The notes beneath the pieces were generated by a model. It was not told where the DNA came from. It saw only the letters and a list, made by a program, of their open reading frames with translations, and did not search any database. A DNA stretch of 64,000 nt, from NCBI RefSeq assembly GCF_001315985.1, contig NZ_BBBI01000006.1, positions 1 through 64,000 of the forward strand. The letters run 5' to 3'. Each line of letters opens with the position of its first letter. Position 1 is the stretch's first letter. The translations under genes were made by a program, and so were the position numbers. The stretch is from Vulcanisaeta distributa JCM 11216. Its GTDB lineage: Archaea; Thermoproteota; Thermoprotei; Thermoproteales; Thermocladiaceae. Positions 1-10,016 of this stretch are shown here, one piece after another.

Positions 1-2
1 CA

Positions 3-149
3 AACAAAAACCAACAACCAAAAATAAAAACCTATCGACAAGACAATAAAAACACAACCACACATGGCCTCTCAAAATCCCACACCAACACACAAACCAC
101 ACTAATCATCAACAATCAACAACTCTATGCCCACGCTGGGATTTCATAA
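3..149 (+). CDS. Possible C-terminal end of an unidentified gene (partial)
   Basis: An open frame enters from the left edge and ends at TAA 147-149, encoding about 48 residues rich in Asn, Thr, Gln and Lys. The plus strand here is A/C-rich and almost free of G, like the 3' half of cas4 further on, which is the only support for coding. No motif is recognised. It may equally be non-coding low-complexity sequence. Confidence 0.22.
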   Translation, partial: NKNQQPKIKTYRQDNKNTTTHGLSKSHTNTQTTLIINNQQLYAHAGIS

Positions 150-228
150 TTCCAGGTGCGTTAATGCGTCAACGTGTAATGGCGGATTAGAATCATTGGC
201 AACTTCGGTATTGGTTTATTTCTGTTTC

Positions 229-291
229 TCAATTAATTGATATGTATTTCACAATTAAGAATAAATTACATAAATAAGTTTGAGAAAACAT
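229..291 (+). promoter_or_regulatory. Promoter region of the csa1-cas1-cas2-cas4 operon
   Basis: A perfect 12-bp palindrome, TCAATTAATTGA, lies at 229-240. An A/T-rich TATA-like stretch (ACATAAATAA, about 268-277) follows about 20 nt before the ATG at 292. That spacing suits a leaderless archaeal transcript. Reading the palindrome as a regulator site (for example for Csa3) is inference. Confidence 0.4.
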
Positions 292-1089
292 ATGGTACTG
301 CCCAGGTGGGTTTGGGACTACATTAAAACCACGATGGAGAACGGGTCATACGCAGAAATCAGAGGCTGGGTTAGAGACGCAGTTGTCCCAAGGCATTCCA
401 TTAGGCCAACGGTATCTGAGGTATCATCACCATGCCCAACAAAGCGCGATGCATATCTAAGGCGCGTCGCTAAGATACCAATAGAGGACAGCGAAAGCCT
501 AAGACTCGGCAGGTTAGTACATGAGGTATTCCTAACACCATTCAGAGAGTCAATACCATTCTCACAACTCGACGCTAAATTCGAAAGCATAATCAACGAG
601 TACGGAGATCTAGGCATCAAGTACAGGACCCAACTATACGAGGTCTATATAAAGGCCGTGACCATGGCCCTCAACACCCGTGAGGAGGGAATACCAATCA
701 GCGTTGAACCAGCAATACCAGGGGGGGCGCCAATCGGTCTCTCCGACATTATTAAGCCCGACATACTCGTGGGCTTCATACCCGTGGAAATAGTGACATC
801 ATCACCAACGGAAGAATTAACTAATAGGAAGGACATAGCCGTCACAGCATACGCACTAGCCATAGAGGCTTGGATCGGCCACCCAGTGGACATAGGCGTA
901 GTACTTCATATAAGCATTAACGGAAAGCCAAGACTCACCTGGAGGGTTGTCAAGATAGACGATGCACTAAGGAAGATGTTCCTCGACATGAGAGATACCG
1001 TGGCTAGAATAATCGAGCATGGTGACGACCCAGGACCCGCTAGCTCCTGCCCAAGGACCTGCCCATTCTATGGTGTCTGCCATGGCTAA
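292..1089 (+). CDS. csa1: Csa1, Cas4-like nuclease of type I-A adaptation
   Basis: Cas4-family exonuclease that in type I-A systems works with Cas1, Cas2 and Cas4 to process new spacers. About 265 residues, the usual Csa1 length. Seen in sequence: an N-terminal cysteine in SSPCPTKRD (about residue 48), a GRLVHEVFL segment with the Cas4-type histidine, a PDILVG...PVEIVTS nuclease core, and a C-terminal CPRTCPFYGVC cluster expected to bind Fe-S with the first cysteine. I chose ATG 292 because a TATA-like element lies about 20 nt upstream. A TTG at 280 is an alternative start. The frame is intact. It overlaps cas1 by 8 nt, so the adaptation genes are probably co-translated. Confidence 0.85.
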   Translation: MVLPRWVWDYIKTTMENGSYAEIRGWVRDAVVPRHSIRPTVSEVSSPCPTKRDAYLRRVAKIPIEDSESLRLGRLVHEVFLTPFRESIPFSQLDAKFESIINEYGDLGIKYRTQLYEVYIKAVTMALNTREEGIPISVEPAIPGGAPIGLSDIIKPDILVGFIPVEIVTSSPTEELTNRKDIAVTAYALAIEAWIGHPVDIGVVLHISINGKPRLTWRVVKIDDALRKMFLDMRDTVARIIEHGDDPGPASSCPRTCPFYGVCHG

Positions 1090-2082
1090 CGAAGTATTCA
1101 TAACAGAACCAGGTACAAGAATCATAGCAAGGAAAGGCACAATAATAATAGTGGGCAGGAATGGCAACAAACAGGTACTACCACCAAACACGGAGGAGGT
1201 AATAATCGCAACATCAAAAGCCTCAATATCCACAAAGGCAATAAGAATACTCGCCACAAAAGGCACAAACCTAGTAATCCTAAACCCACTTGGGGGGGAC
1301 CCCGCGGCCATTATTACGCCACCCATCATAAACAAAACCGTTATAACCAGGATAAGGCAATACGAACTATTCCTAAACAACGAAACAAGACTTGAACTAG
1401 CACGCAGAATCATCGCATGCAAGATCGAGAACCAGGCAAGGCTTGTCAGGTACTTCGCCAAAAGCCGCAGGGAACCCTCATTAAACGACATAGCCTACTC
1501 AATATCATCAATGGCAACACAACTAATGTCCATAGAAACCAATAAGCTAAACCCAGAAGTCATCGAAAGCATCGAGGCCAAGGCAGCCAATGCGTACTGG
1601 GACGTCGTAACATCATTACTACCCAACTGGCTTGGGTTCCACGGCAGGAACCCCCCCGAGGGCACAGACCTCATGAACCTAGCCCTAAACTACGGCTACG
1701 GAATACTCTACTCAACAATGGAAAAGTACCTAATAATGGCCGGGCTAGACCCATACCTAGCATACTCCATACAATAAAGAGCGGAAAACCATCACTTGTC
1801 TTCGACATAGTCGAGATCTTCAGGCCAGTAGCCGTGGATAAGCCACTAATAACGGAGATAAGCGATATCAAGCTAAACACCGTAAACGGCTTCCTAGACT
1901 ACGACTCAAGAAGAGCCGTGGCCCGAGTAATACTAAATAACCTAAACAGGGACTACATAAACCCAAAAACCAACAGAAAGACACCACTAACAGAGATAAT
2001 GAAACACGAGACCTGGCACCTAGCCTCAATAATCAGGGAAGGCAACGTGAAGGACTACGAATGCTTCACCTGGGTGTTCTAA
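1082..2082 (+). CDS. cas1: Cas1 integrase (one frameshift in this sequence)
   Basis: CRISPR spacer integrase. The N-terminal beta domain carries GTRIIARKG and the alpha domain carries EAKAANAYW with the first metal-binding Glu. The conserved NLALNYGYGILYS helix follows. The frame breaks near 1767 (TACTCC where TACCTCC would restore it). Downstream, the +1 frame continues as LHTIKSGKPSLVFDIVEIF, which contains the catalytic His and acidic residue. As written, the first segment would lack those residues and be inactive. The restored protein is about 333 residues, normal for Cas1. Starts at ATG 1082 inside the end of csa1. cas2 begins directly after its stop. Confidence 0.9.
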
Positions 2083-2358
2083 ATGTATGTAATCGTCTCA
2101 TACGACGTAAGCAACGATAAGAGGAGACTCGAAATAATGAACAAACTAAAGGCAATGGGCTACATAAGAGCACAAAGAAGCCTATACATAGCCAGAGGCG
2201 GCAGCGCCCTAGCCAAGGACACGGCAAGAGCACTAACTAGACTCATGGACAAGGAAGACTCCGTAATAATACTAATAATTGACACACAAACACTAAACAA
2301 CGCAATAAAACTAGGCACCGCAAACCTAGCAATACCAAACGAACCAACGGTGATATGA
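2083..2358 (+). CDS. cas2: Cas2 endoribonuclease fold protein
   Basis: 91-residue Cas2, the structural partner of Cas1 in spacer integration. The diagnostic N-terminus MYVIVSYDVS gives the beta1 strand ending in the conserved Asp. A ferredoxin-like pattern follows, with the helix around RLEIMNKLKAMGY and the strand SLYIARG. The ATG directly abuts the cas1 stop, and the gene overlaps cas4 by 4 nt, indicating a tightly coupled operon. The frame is intact and the length is typical. Confidence 0.92.
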   Translation: MYVIVSYDVSNDKRRLEIMNKLKAMGYIRAQRSLYIARGGSALAKDTARALTRLMDKEDSVIILIIDTQTLNNAIKLGTANLAIPNEPTVI

Positions 2359-2931
2359 TGGACTACATACCAATAAGCATGGTGAAGGAATACACGTACT
2401 GCCCAAGGCAGGCATACCTAAAACTAATGATAATGAAAGAACCACCCACAGAATCCATGAAATACGCAAAACAAACAACAAATACAGAAAACATAACCAA
2501 AGCCATAAAACAACAGGGAATACAGGGAGAAATAAAACTAGAAGTACCAGTAAAGTCCACAAGCCTCGGCATAGTGGGCAGGGTAGACGCCATAGCAATA
2601 AACGGAAACAGGGCAACCATAATAGAAACAAAACTAAACATAGGAAACAAAAAGAAACTACACACAAAAATACAACCACATACTAGCCCAAACAATAGCA
2701 TACACAATAGCCGTAGAAGAAACAATGAAAGTCACCGTAGACAAAATAATAATCATAAACCAAGAAAAACAAACAACAATAACCATAAAACCCACACCAA
2801 ACCTAAAAACATGGATAAAAAGAACAATCCAAGAAATGAAAAAACACATACAAAACCAAGAACCACCACCAAAAACAACAAACAAAGCAAAATGCAAAAC
2901 CTGCTACTACAAAAACATATGCCCACCATAA
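2355..2931 (+). CDS. cas4: Cas4 exonuclease (one frameshift in this sequence)
   Basis: RecB-like Fe-S exonuclease of the adaptation module. Seen: an N-terminal YTYCPRQAYLK cysteine motif, the core GRVDAIAI...ATIIETK (PD-(D/E)XK type), and after a frame change a C-terminal CKTCYYKNIC cluster. The frame breaks near 2664-2670 in a run of five A; four A would give HTKYNHILAQTIAYTIA and continue to the stop at 2931. About 192 residues when restored. The 3' half is strikingly A/C-rich with few G or T on the coding strand, unlike the interference genes. The gene ends a few bases before array 1. Confidence 0.85.
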
Positions 2932-2936
2932 ACCAC

Positions 2937-3876
2937 AACCCTATTCTCTTTAGAGAATATCTTGCAATTGCTACTGAGGCAAGGCCCACAGGACTTCATG
3001 CATCTAGGACCCTTCTATTCTCTTTAGAGAATATCCGTTACCTCACCGTAGAACTTAACCCTTAGCGGTGAGCCACACCTTCTATTCTCTTTAGAGAATA
3101 TCAACGTACTCTTTGCCAGGAGGATGCATCCAATACTTAGGGCTCCTTCTATTCTCTTTAGAGAATATCTGGGTCCACTATCTTGTGGTGCCTCCTTGCT
3201 TCATCCTCTATGAACCTTCTATTCTCTTTAGAGAATTTCGCTTCATTGCATACAGGGTGGCTAAGTCACTAAACATGCCGTTCCCTTCTATTCTCTTTAG
3301 AGAATTTCACGATGCTCGTCATCAACATGAGACAGCAAGGAAATAAAACAACCTTCTATTCTCTTTAGAGAATTTCACATTGTCCAACCCGTCAATGCAA
3401 AAGGATTAGGAGACCACGACGCCCTTCTATTCTCTTTAGAGAATTTCCGTACGTCCTAATTAATCTTCTAACGAATTCTGACATTGTCACGCGTTCCTTC
3501 TATTCTCTTTAGAGAATTTCTGATTGTGTTGCTAATCGTTTTAGCAACCGTCGTAGTCATAACACCTTCTATTCTCTTTAGAGAATTTCGGAAGTTTATT
3601 AAGTACTCACTTCCACGGTTGATTGCTGTGCAATCATCCTTCTATTCTCTTTAGAGAATTTCTTTCACGGAGAGAAATGCTTATAAACTAGTTAGTCTAT
3701 GTTATAGACCCTTCTATTCTCTTTAGAGAATTTCGTAATTACTATAATAATTAGTGTTTATGCCTGGGTCTATCGGCATCCTTCTATTCTCTTTAGAGAA
3801 TTTCCCACTTGTTGTTGTTGATATTGAACCACTTGATGGAACATACTTATTCCTTCTATTCTCTTTAGAGAATTTC
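2937..3876 (-). CRISPR. CRISPR array 1, 14 repeats, leader on the right
   Basis: Fourteen 25-bp repeats with 13 spacers of 42-49 bp. The repeat contains the near-palindrome ATTCTCTAAAGAGAAT and, in crRNA orientation (minus strand), ends in ATAGAAGG. Repeat starts on the plus strand: 2937, 3011, 3078, 3145, 3215, 3284, 3352, 3423, 3496, 3565, 3638, 3710, 3780, 3852. The four leftmost copies read GAATATC in place of GAATTTC on the plus strand, and the first is further degenerate at its outer end, marking the old trailer end. The conserved leader starts right after 3876. The repeat is the same as in array 2, so both arrays should feed one Cas6 and one effector. Confidence 0.98.
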
Positions 3877-4135
3877 TGAGACGTTACTATTTAAGCTTAC
3901 TTATAAGCCTTTCTTCACACAATACTTATAACTATCGGAACATGCATACCCACGAACATGCATGGTGCGTGCCTGTTCCCACGGTATACCTTATAAGCTC
4001 GTCAATGTTCTGTTGTTTGCGTTCTATTTCACATAAACAAGCCTGTTCCCACGATAAATGACACCGTGATTTAATAATGAACAACCCTGGTTTAGCCTTG
4101 CGTTCAATTTCTAAACAACGCCAGTGTTCCAATGA
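3877..4135 (-). promoter_or_regulatory. Leader of CRISPR array 1
   Basis: The 44 bp next to the first repeat (3877-3920) match the reverse complement of the array 2 leader at 43 of 44 positions. A shared 14-mer (ATGTTCGTGGGTAT on the minus strand) sits 70-83 bp from the repeat in both leaders. Three spaced copies of a TTCCCACG/GTTCC-type motif lie at about 3972, 4042 and 4124. A CTTATAA box about 25 bp before the first repeat should be the array promoter. No gene is seen here. Confidence 0.88.
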
Positions 4136-4147
4136 CCCTATTAATGA

Positions 4148-4963
4148 CTAGGCCTGCGACTCCTCACGCGGAGCCTTTGCCACACCCACGAGCATAAGGC
4201 CTAGAGGCTTCAACCCGTAGTAATGGGCCTTACCCCCCCTCTTCTCATAACCTATCAACCCCCCCTTCCTAATGAGCTTCACGAGAATCCTCTGAACCGT
4301 GGCCATGGACACACAACCCCCCCGGGCTTCTTACAATCCCTATTGAGTTCGCCATGTATATCCTTAGCCCTATGCATGCCACTGCCTATTAGCTTGAGGA
4401 CCCTGTACTCATCATACGTTAAATCGGCTAACCGAGGCACAACAGGCCAGGGAATAACCCTCTCCTCAACATTCCTAAACAAGGCCCTAACCGACGGACT
4501 CTCCTCCTCAAGCATAACAAAGACACTATCCACAGCGACGCCCACGTAACGACCAACCGAGGACAAGGCCAACGCCAAAAACATCAAAGCAACACTAAGC
4601 CACCTAAAACCACCAGCCATACCAATAATGACCCTACACGGCGCATAACCCTCAACCAACGACCTAAGACCAGCCACACTATTGGCAACCCCCCATCCCT
4701 AGGATCAAGCCAAACATCAACAACCTCAACCCCCCCACTATCCAACTCATTAACAAACCTACGAAGAACCTCCATAGCCTCAGTAGGCTGCCTCCTACCA
4801 CCCCCCCTAAGCACCTCCTCAGGCACAACCCTAGGCTCACTATTAACCAGAAAAACCACATCACCACCCCACAGGCCCAGCCCTAACCAACGCCTGCTTC
4901 GCATTACCCCGGATAAAAACCAACACTAACAACCACACACTTCCTAACATTCAACTTCTCCAT
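4148..4963 (-). CDS. csa3: Csa3, CARF-winged-helix regulator (several frameshifts in this sequence)
   Basis: Transcriptional regulator of type I-A cas genes and arrays; the family's CARF domain binds cyclic oligoadenylates. Reconstructed from several frames: start MEKLNVRKCVVVSVGFYPGN at ATG 4963, a CARF-type VVFLVNSEPR strand, a GMAGGFRWLSVALMFLALA ligand-binding helix, the linker LADLTYDEYRVLKLIGSGM, then a wHTH with MATVQRILVKLIRKGGLIGY and a wing. Frame changes fall near 4910, 4870, 4690 (six C, where seven or four fit) and 4320 (seven C, where eight or five fit), all at or beside G/C runs. Divergent from the interference operon with 63 bp between start codons. Confidence 0.8.
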
Positions 4964-4987
4964 AAATTGAGCAGAATAGCGCAATTA

Positions 4988-5026
4988 AGTATATAAAACT
5001 GCCTCAGCAGTTCAGTTAGTGAAAAT
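4988..5026. promoter_or_regulatory. Shared csa3/csa5 promoter with a 16-bp palindrome
   Basis: A TATA box (TATATAAA, 4990-4997) lies about 30 nt before the csa5 ATG and, read on the other strand, about 30 nt before the csa3 ATG. A perfect inverted repeat AACTGC-CTCA-GCAGTT occupies 4997-5012. That puts it just downstream of the TATA box for csa5 and upstream of it for csa3. The position suits an operator controlling the interference operon; Csa3 is the obvious candidate ligand, by inference from family behaviour. Confidence 0.6.
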
Positions 5027-5437
5027 ATGAGTCAACAATCAGTTTCCCAAGAGACTAGGGATTATGTGAAAGACGCTGCCGATATTGTGAGGATTGTTAT
5101 ACACCGTGAACAAGCATACGATATTCTTGATGAACTAGCTAACAACCCTAAACTCGAGACCCTAATCGACGCATTATCTAAAATCTCCAGGCTAGTGACC
5201 AAGACTCTGAACGACCTTAATGACCTTAAGAATAAGGTGAATAGAGATGATTGTAGGAGTGTGATAACAAATGTCATGGGTGGATTACAATGGTGGTTTA
5301 AGAGACAGGATGAATTGTACAATTATCTTAAAAATATTAAGGACGTACGTATTGAAATTAAGCGCTTTGCGGCATATGCATTAGCACCAGATAATAACGT
5401 GGTTAAGATTAGTGAGTGTGAAGAAAGTATGAGGTGA
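5027..5437 (+). CDS. csa5: Csa5, small subunit of the type I-A Cascade
   Basis: 136-residue helical protein in the position and size of Csa5 (Cas11), the small subunit that lines the non-target strand in the type I-A surveillance complex. Assignment rests mainly on gene order (first gene before cas7) and an all-helical, charged sequence with a WWFKRQDELYNYLK segment. It is the first gene of the interference operon, with a TATA box about 30 nt upstream of its ATG. The frame is intact and its stop overlaps a possible GTG for cas7. Confidence 0.75.
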   Translation: MSQQSVSQETRDYVKDAADIVRIVIHREQAYDILDELANNPKLETLIDALSKISRLVTKTLNDLNDLKNKVNRDDCRSVITNVMGGLQWWFKRQDELYNYLKNIKDVRIEIKRFAAYALAPDNNVVKISECEESMR

Positions 5438-5442
5438 TAACC

Positions 5443-6482
5443 ATGGCATACCCACCTTACGTTAAGGTTACTGGTAGATTTACGGTGGAGGTTTCAGCCC
5501 TAACTGGATCGGGCAATATTGGTAATTATAATCAGGTTGCTACTGCTAAGATAGTTGTTCCAAATGGTAGTACATATAGGGTTTATGATAGTGTACCCAT
5601 AATCACGGGAAACGCCCTTAAGCATTGGCATGCCGTTTATCTTGCTCAAGAATACGTGAAATTGAAAGGTTCATTATTAAATATTCTATGCAAGCATGGG
5701 GTTGGATTAAGAGGATATAAATATACTGTAAATCAAATGGACTCTGGTTCTCTTGCATCCGCTGATAGTGAACAAGATGCCATAATTGACCTTTGTAATG
5801 ACTTACATGGGTTTTTAATACCTGATAAGCAGCTTAAGAGGGATTCACTTATTGAGGTTAGTCATGCCATACCCGTGTTAGCTATCGATAATGTTGAAAA
5901 TGTCGTCAAGTTTGCAGTTCAACATAATAGGGTTGTTCCTAAGCAAGTCACAAAAGGAGAGGGCGAAGGTATGATGGTGTTTAAGCAAGAATATGTGTCA
6001 GGACCTTTATATGCTTCGCCATGAGTATGGACCTTGGGTGGGTTTTGAGACCTAGGTATGAGGGTGATGGCAGTATTATAAGCAAATTACCTAATAATGC
6101 GAATGTAGATGAAGAGAGAAAGAGGAGGGCTAGGGCGTCAATATTGGCAGTTTTAAACATGTTAATGGGCAGTGGCTCTAAGCAGGCACGCTCATTGCCT
6201 ATAAGTGACTTAAAGGAGTTGATCATAGCAGTTTCCGATGCACCAATACCTAACCTGGTGCATGGTGCTTACCCTGACTATGTTAAGCAGTCGATCACCG
6301 TATTAGAGACCTACGCATCTATCGTAAGTGAAGCTCACGTATACGTTCATTGCTATGGAATAAGCGAGTGTAAGTCCTTTACCGCGTTCAAGAATATGTC
6401 CGTGAAGGTTCACGATAATCTTAAAGACCTGTTTGATGAGGTTATTAAGGAGGTTGAGGATATGATTGCGAAATACAAGTAG
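5443..6482 (+). CDS. cas7: Cas7 (Csa2) backbone subunit (one frameshift in this sequence)
   Basis: RAMP-fold backbone protein that coats the crRNA spacer. N-terminal motif ALTGSGNIGNYNQV and the following AKIVVPNG strand are typical of Csa2, and SVPIITGNALKHWHA matches the family's RNA-binding segment. The frame breaks near 6015: GCTTCGCC, where GCTTTCGCC would give LYAFAMSMDLGW and continue to the stop at 6482. Restored length about 347 residues. ATG 5443 was chosen; GTG 5434, overlapping the csa5 stop, would add three residues. Confidence 0.88.
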
Positions 6483-6491
6483 GCGGTTTTG

Positions 6492-7251
6492 ATGAAGGTT
6501 CTACTTGTTAAAATAATGCCTATATACTCCATAAGGATACCCGAAACCTACCAAGTCGCCGTTTCTTACCCATTAATTCCACCATCAACCCTAATAGGCT
6601 CCATATCCTACGCATTCTCTGTATTAGGCTATTGCGGTAAGTCGGGGGGGCAGGTATGGCGTGACCGCGTTAAAGAATGTCTCGATTTTACGAGGAAGCA
6701 CGTCCTTAAGGCGCGCGATACATCGATAATAGAGGATGGGCTACCCATAGTTAAGTGGAGTTTGGTGTTACGTGTGATTAGGGGTGTGCTTGAGGAAAAT
6801 AGGATGCCGGCAAATATTGAGGAGTTTAAGGGGGTTCTTAGATGCGATGATTAGGGAATTCGCGTTATCACACTCAAGAACCGTATTGATAATACCTAGA
6901 GATGATGATTCCATTGACTTATTAAAACGTGCATCATGGCTTATGGGTAGGTTTGGCAATAGTGAGTCTTGGGCATCCACGATTTCAGTAACCGTTACTA
7001 ACGCGGAAAGGTGCAATGATAGGAATGTTAATGTAATTGTTAAGTATGACCAAAACCGTATCAGTGGCGGGTTCACGGTAGTCAAGGCCACTGATGAAGT
7101 GGGTAATGAATCCACGTTCGCATTACCCATCATATCTGGTAGCAGGGGGGGTGATGTTTATTACCCATCAATGATGAGCTATGGCGGCGATACACTATGT
7201 GCTAGGCTTAATGGCGTGAATATAGTATTTCCTGGCGGTGATGATTGGTGA
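6492..7251 (+). CDS. cas5: Cas5, type I-A (one frameshift in this sequence)
   Basis: Cas5 caps the crRNA 5' handle in the Cascade complex. The N-terminus shows the family pattern MPIYSIRIPETYQVAVSYPL and PPSTLIGSISYAF. The frame breaks near 6830-6840 in a run of five G; four G give EEFKGFLDAMIREF and then continue through LSHSRTVLIIPRDD to the stop at 7251. Restored length about 252 residues. The stop TGA overlaps the GTG start of cas3', indicating translational coupling. Confidence 0.82.
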
Positions 7252-9196
7252 ATGCCAATTTCGAAGAGTTGATTAGGGACTTCATAATTGAGTGGTGCGC
7301 AACAAAGCGTGATAGGAGTAAGTGTACGGTGAATGAAGAGTACCTAAAGAGACAGGCCAAGCTGCTGAGGACATTTATAATGAATTAAACAGCGCCGATA
7401 GGGGCAAATTAGTGATTCTTAAGGCGCCGACGGGCAGTGGTAAGACGGAGATCCTGGCCTCCGTATTCCTAATGCAGTGGCGTATGAAGGATTGGTTTGC
7501 GGGTAGGCTTTACTGGGTTGAGCCGATGCACGCATTGCTTAGGCAGATGAGGGATAGGCTGGAAATCTACGCTAAATTGGTTAATAAATCGTTGAAGATC
7601 GGTGAGGATCATGGAGAGGTAATTAATAAGACGTTTCTATACACGGCACCGATAACCTTAACTACCGTAGATACGCTGATCTATGGTTATGTAGCCAGGA
7701 GGGTTCAAACCTGGAGAGAGCGTGGGGTTGAGACGGGTAGGTATACATTACCCGCTGGGTTAATAATGAATTCGTTGGTGATATTTGATGAGGCGCATTT
7801 AATACAGGATGAGGCATTCCTGGGGGGGTCTAGGGTGCTTGCCAGGGTTATTTGTAGCATTGTTAAGGCTGGTGGGTTAGTTATCTTCGCCACCGCGACA
7901 TTACCAAAGTCCATTAAGAAAGAATTCACTGAATTATGCAGTGATGATAGTATAAGGGAAATAACGATTAATGGACCTATGCGTCAAGTAACCGTTAACA
8001 TAGTGGATTCATTACTAATCGAGAATATAGATACGATACCGTGCAACGACTTCTCAATAGTGATACTAAATACTGTGGATAGGGCTCGCAATGCGTATGA
8101 GAGGTTAAGAGAGAGGTGTGATAAGAATAATGAGGGTAAAGTTGCCCTCATACACTCATTAATGACGAGAAGTGATAGAGAGGAGGTGTACAGGAGAATA
8201 AGTAATGCTGAGAATCTACGCAATAGTGAAAAAGGCACGGGCTTCATACTGGTTGGAACCCAGGCCGTTGAGGTAGGCATAGATTTCTCCTTCAATAGGT
8301 TATACACGGAATCATCGCCAATGGATAGCTTAATCCAGAGAATAGGCAGAGTAGGTAGGAGAGGCGTAAAAGGCGAGGCCACGATTTTTACGCAACTTGA
8401 AAGCCCAGCGCCTTACAATGACGAGATAATCAAAGTGACTCACAATCAAATCAATAGGCTAAAAACAATTGATTTTAGTGACGTTAATGCCGTATCGAAC
8501 TTATTAGATAGCGTGTACACAAGTGACTTAGTCGAGAAAATATCCAGCAGAGGCGATGAACTTTTCCATAAATCTATGGACTATTTAGAAAACCTACACC
8601 TCTTCGCCTATCCTCCTGATGAGGAAGCATACGAATTCCTGATAAGGCCATCCTACTATGTAGAGGTTGTTATACTTGATGTTGATAAGCTAATACATTA
8701 TGACAGTGATATGAGCGTAGATAAGGCCCTAGCACAATTAATGAATGGCGGCTGCGTACGTTATGAAACAAGAAATAATAAAGTAAGGATATTATGTAGC
8801 GAGGACACTGTACACATGAACATGTTTAAACTATCAATCTCTGAGTTACGTGAGGGACCGCTTAATAAATATCAAAGTTTAGTAAGTAATTTAGGAAATG
8901 CTACCTCCCCCCCGGGCATATACCTACTAACATTCAACAGGGATGAAAAAGCCACTGATCTTATTAATAAGGCTGAGGAGAGGAATATGCATATTGACTT
9001 TTTTATATTCGAAAACATTAATAAAAACGATGAAGTAAATTACTTATTATGGAATCCACCACCATTAATAGCAATACTTAGTGAAGTTGATAATCTGCAA
9101 ATATATCAACATTATACGGGATTAAACACCGAGCTACTTAAACCAAGCCAACAAGCCACAACTAAGAAAAAAGGCGGAAAGGGCCGTAAGAGGTGA
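7248..9196 (+). CDS. cas3': Cas3' helicase (one frameshift near the N-terminus)
   Basis: Superfamily 2 helicase that unwinds target DNA in type I-A interference; the HD nuclease is a separate gene here. Motifs in order: Walker A APTGSGKTE, DEAH in IFDEAHLIQDEAF, FATATLP, TQAVEVGIDF, and motif VI QRIGRVGRRG. The N-terminal ~40 residues, from GTG 7248, lie in another frame that joins near 7360 (a 1-nt change makes AEDIYNELNSADRGKLVILK). About 650 residues restored. The C-terminus is Lys/Gly-rich. Confidence 0.9.
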
Positions 9197-9203
9197 TGAT
9201 TTA

Positions 9204-10016
9204 ATGAGCATCTGCTACTCATACAATAAGGAGAGATACGAAGATCATATAAAGGCAGCTGTGCAGTCTGGAGAATCATTAAGCCTTACTATGGGAAGGT
9301 ATTGGATAGAGTATTAGGTAAGCTAGAATTTGACCCAATAGCCGTAGCCTGGCTATTCATGACATTGGAAAACTCACAGACGCGTATGGGAATAGTCGCA
9401 GAAACTTTAGGCACGAAATATTTAGCGGCTATGCCATGTACAAAATTCTCGAGAAAGCACCTGAGGATGTGAGAATGGTTCTATCATTAGCTGTAACTCT
9501 TCATCATGAAAACATCCTAATGGGAGTATACGTGGGCGAACTAGGTGAGAGGTACCTAACGATAAGTAACATCAAAAGAACCCTTAATGCATTTGGGAAT
9601 AAACTCAAACCCAATTGCGACGTTAAGCAGACGTTCAATGAATTACTAAAGAACTTCCTAACAAGAGAAGGACTCGTAAATGATGAACTTACTAATGACG
9701 TTATGGGGGGGTTTATAAACCATTGGTTAAATAATGGTATTAAAATTGATGACATCATATATTCCATTAAAGATATGATTGCGTGGGCAAGTGTGGGGGG
9801 CCTTTAGAGGATCTGCTCATACGTAGAGCCAAGGTGGCCTCAGTACTTCATTTAATAACGTTAGCGGATTCCATAGCCGCTAATACACTTAGGGGTGGAA
9901 GTAAGGAGGATGAGGGTAATTGGATAGTTGAAAGAGTATCTAGAGGCGCTGAACCAGTAAGTATCGATGAGATTAAGAATACAATCAACAAGGTGATAGG
10001 CAATGCCCCCCCTTGA
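9204..10016 (+). CDS. cas3'': Cas3'' HD nuclease (three frameshifts in this sequence)
   Basis: Stand-alone HD-family metal-dependent nuclease that cuts the displaced strand with Cas3'. From ATG 9204: MSICYSYNKERYEDHIKAA supplies the first His. A frame change near 9270 leads to YYGKVLDRVLGKLEFDP, and another near 9360 restores the HD motif HDIGKLTDAYGNS. Further ligands are seen in FRHEIFSGYAM and TLHHENILMG. A third break at 9783-9800 (six G; seven or four keep the frame) leads to PLEDLLIRRAKVASVLHL and the stop at 10016. Restored length about 270 residues. Overlaps cas8a by 14 nt. Confidence 0.8.

Noticed and set aside
2326-2897. Long minus-strand open frames opposite cas2 and cas4 encoding hydrophobic proteins
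   Set aside because: They are mirror effects of the A/C-rich coding strand, giving Leu/Phe/Val-rich translations; the plus-strand cas genes explain the sequence.
4223-4549. Plus-strand frame opposite csa3
   Set aside because: No motif, Pro/Leu/Ser-rich, and the minus strand carries the CARF and winged-helix signatures.
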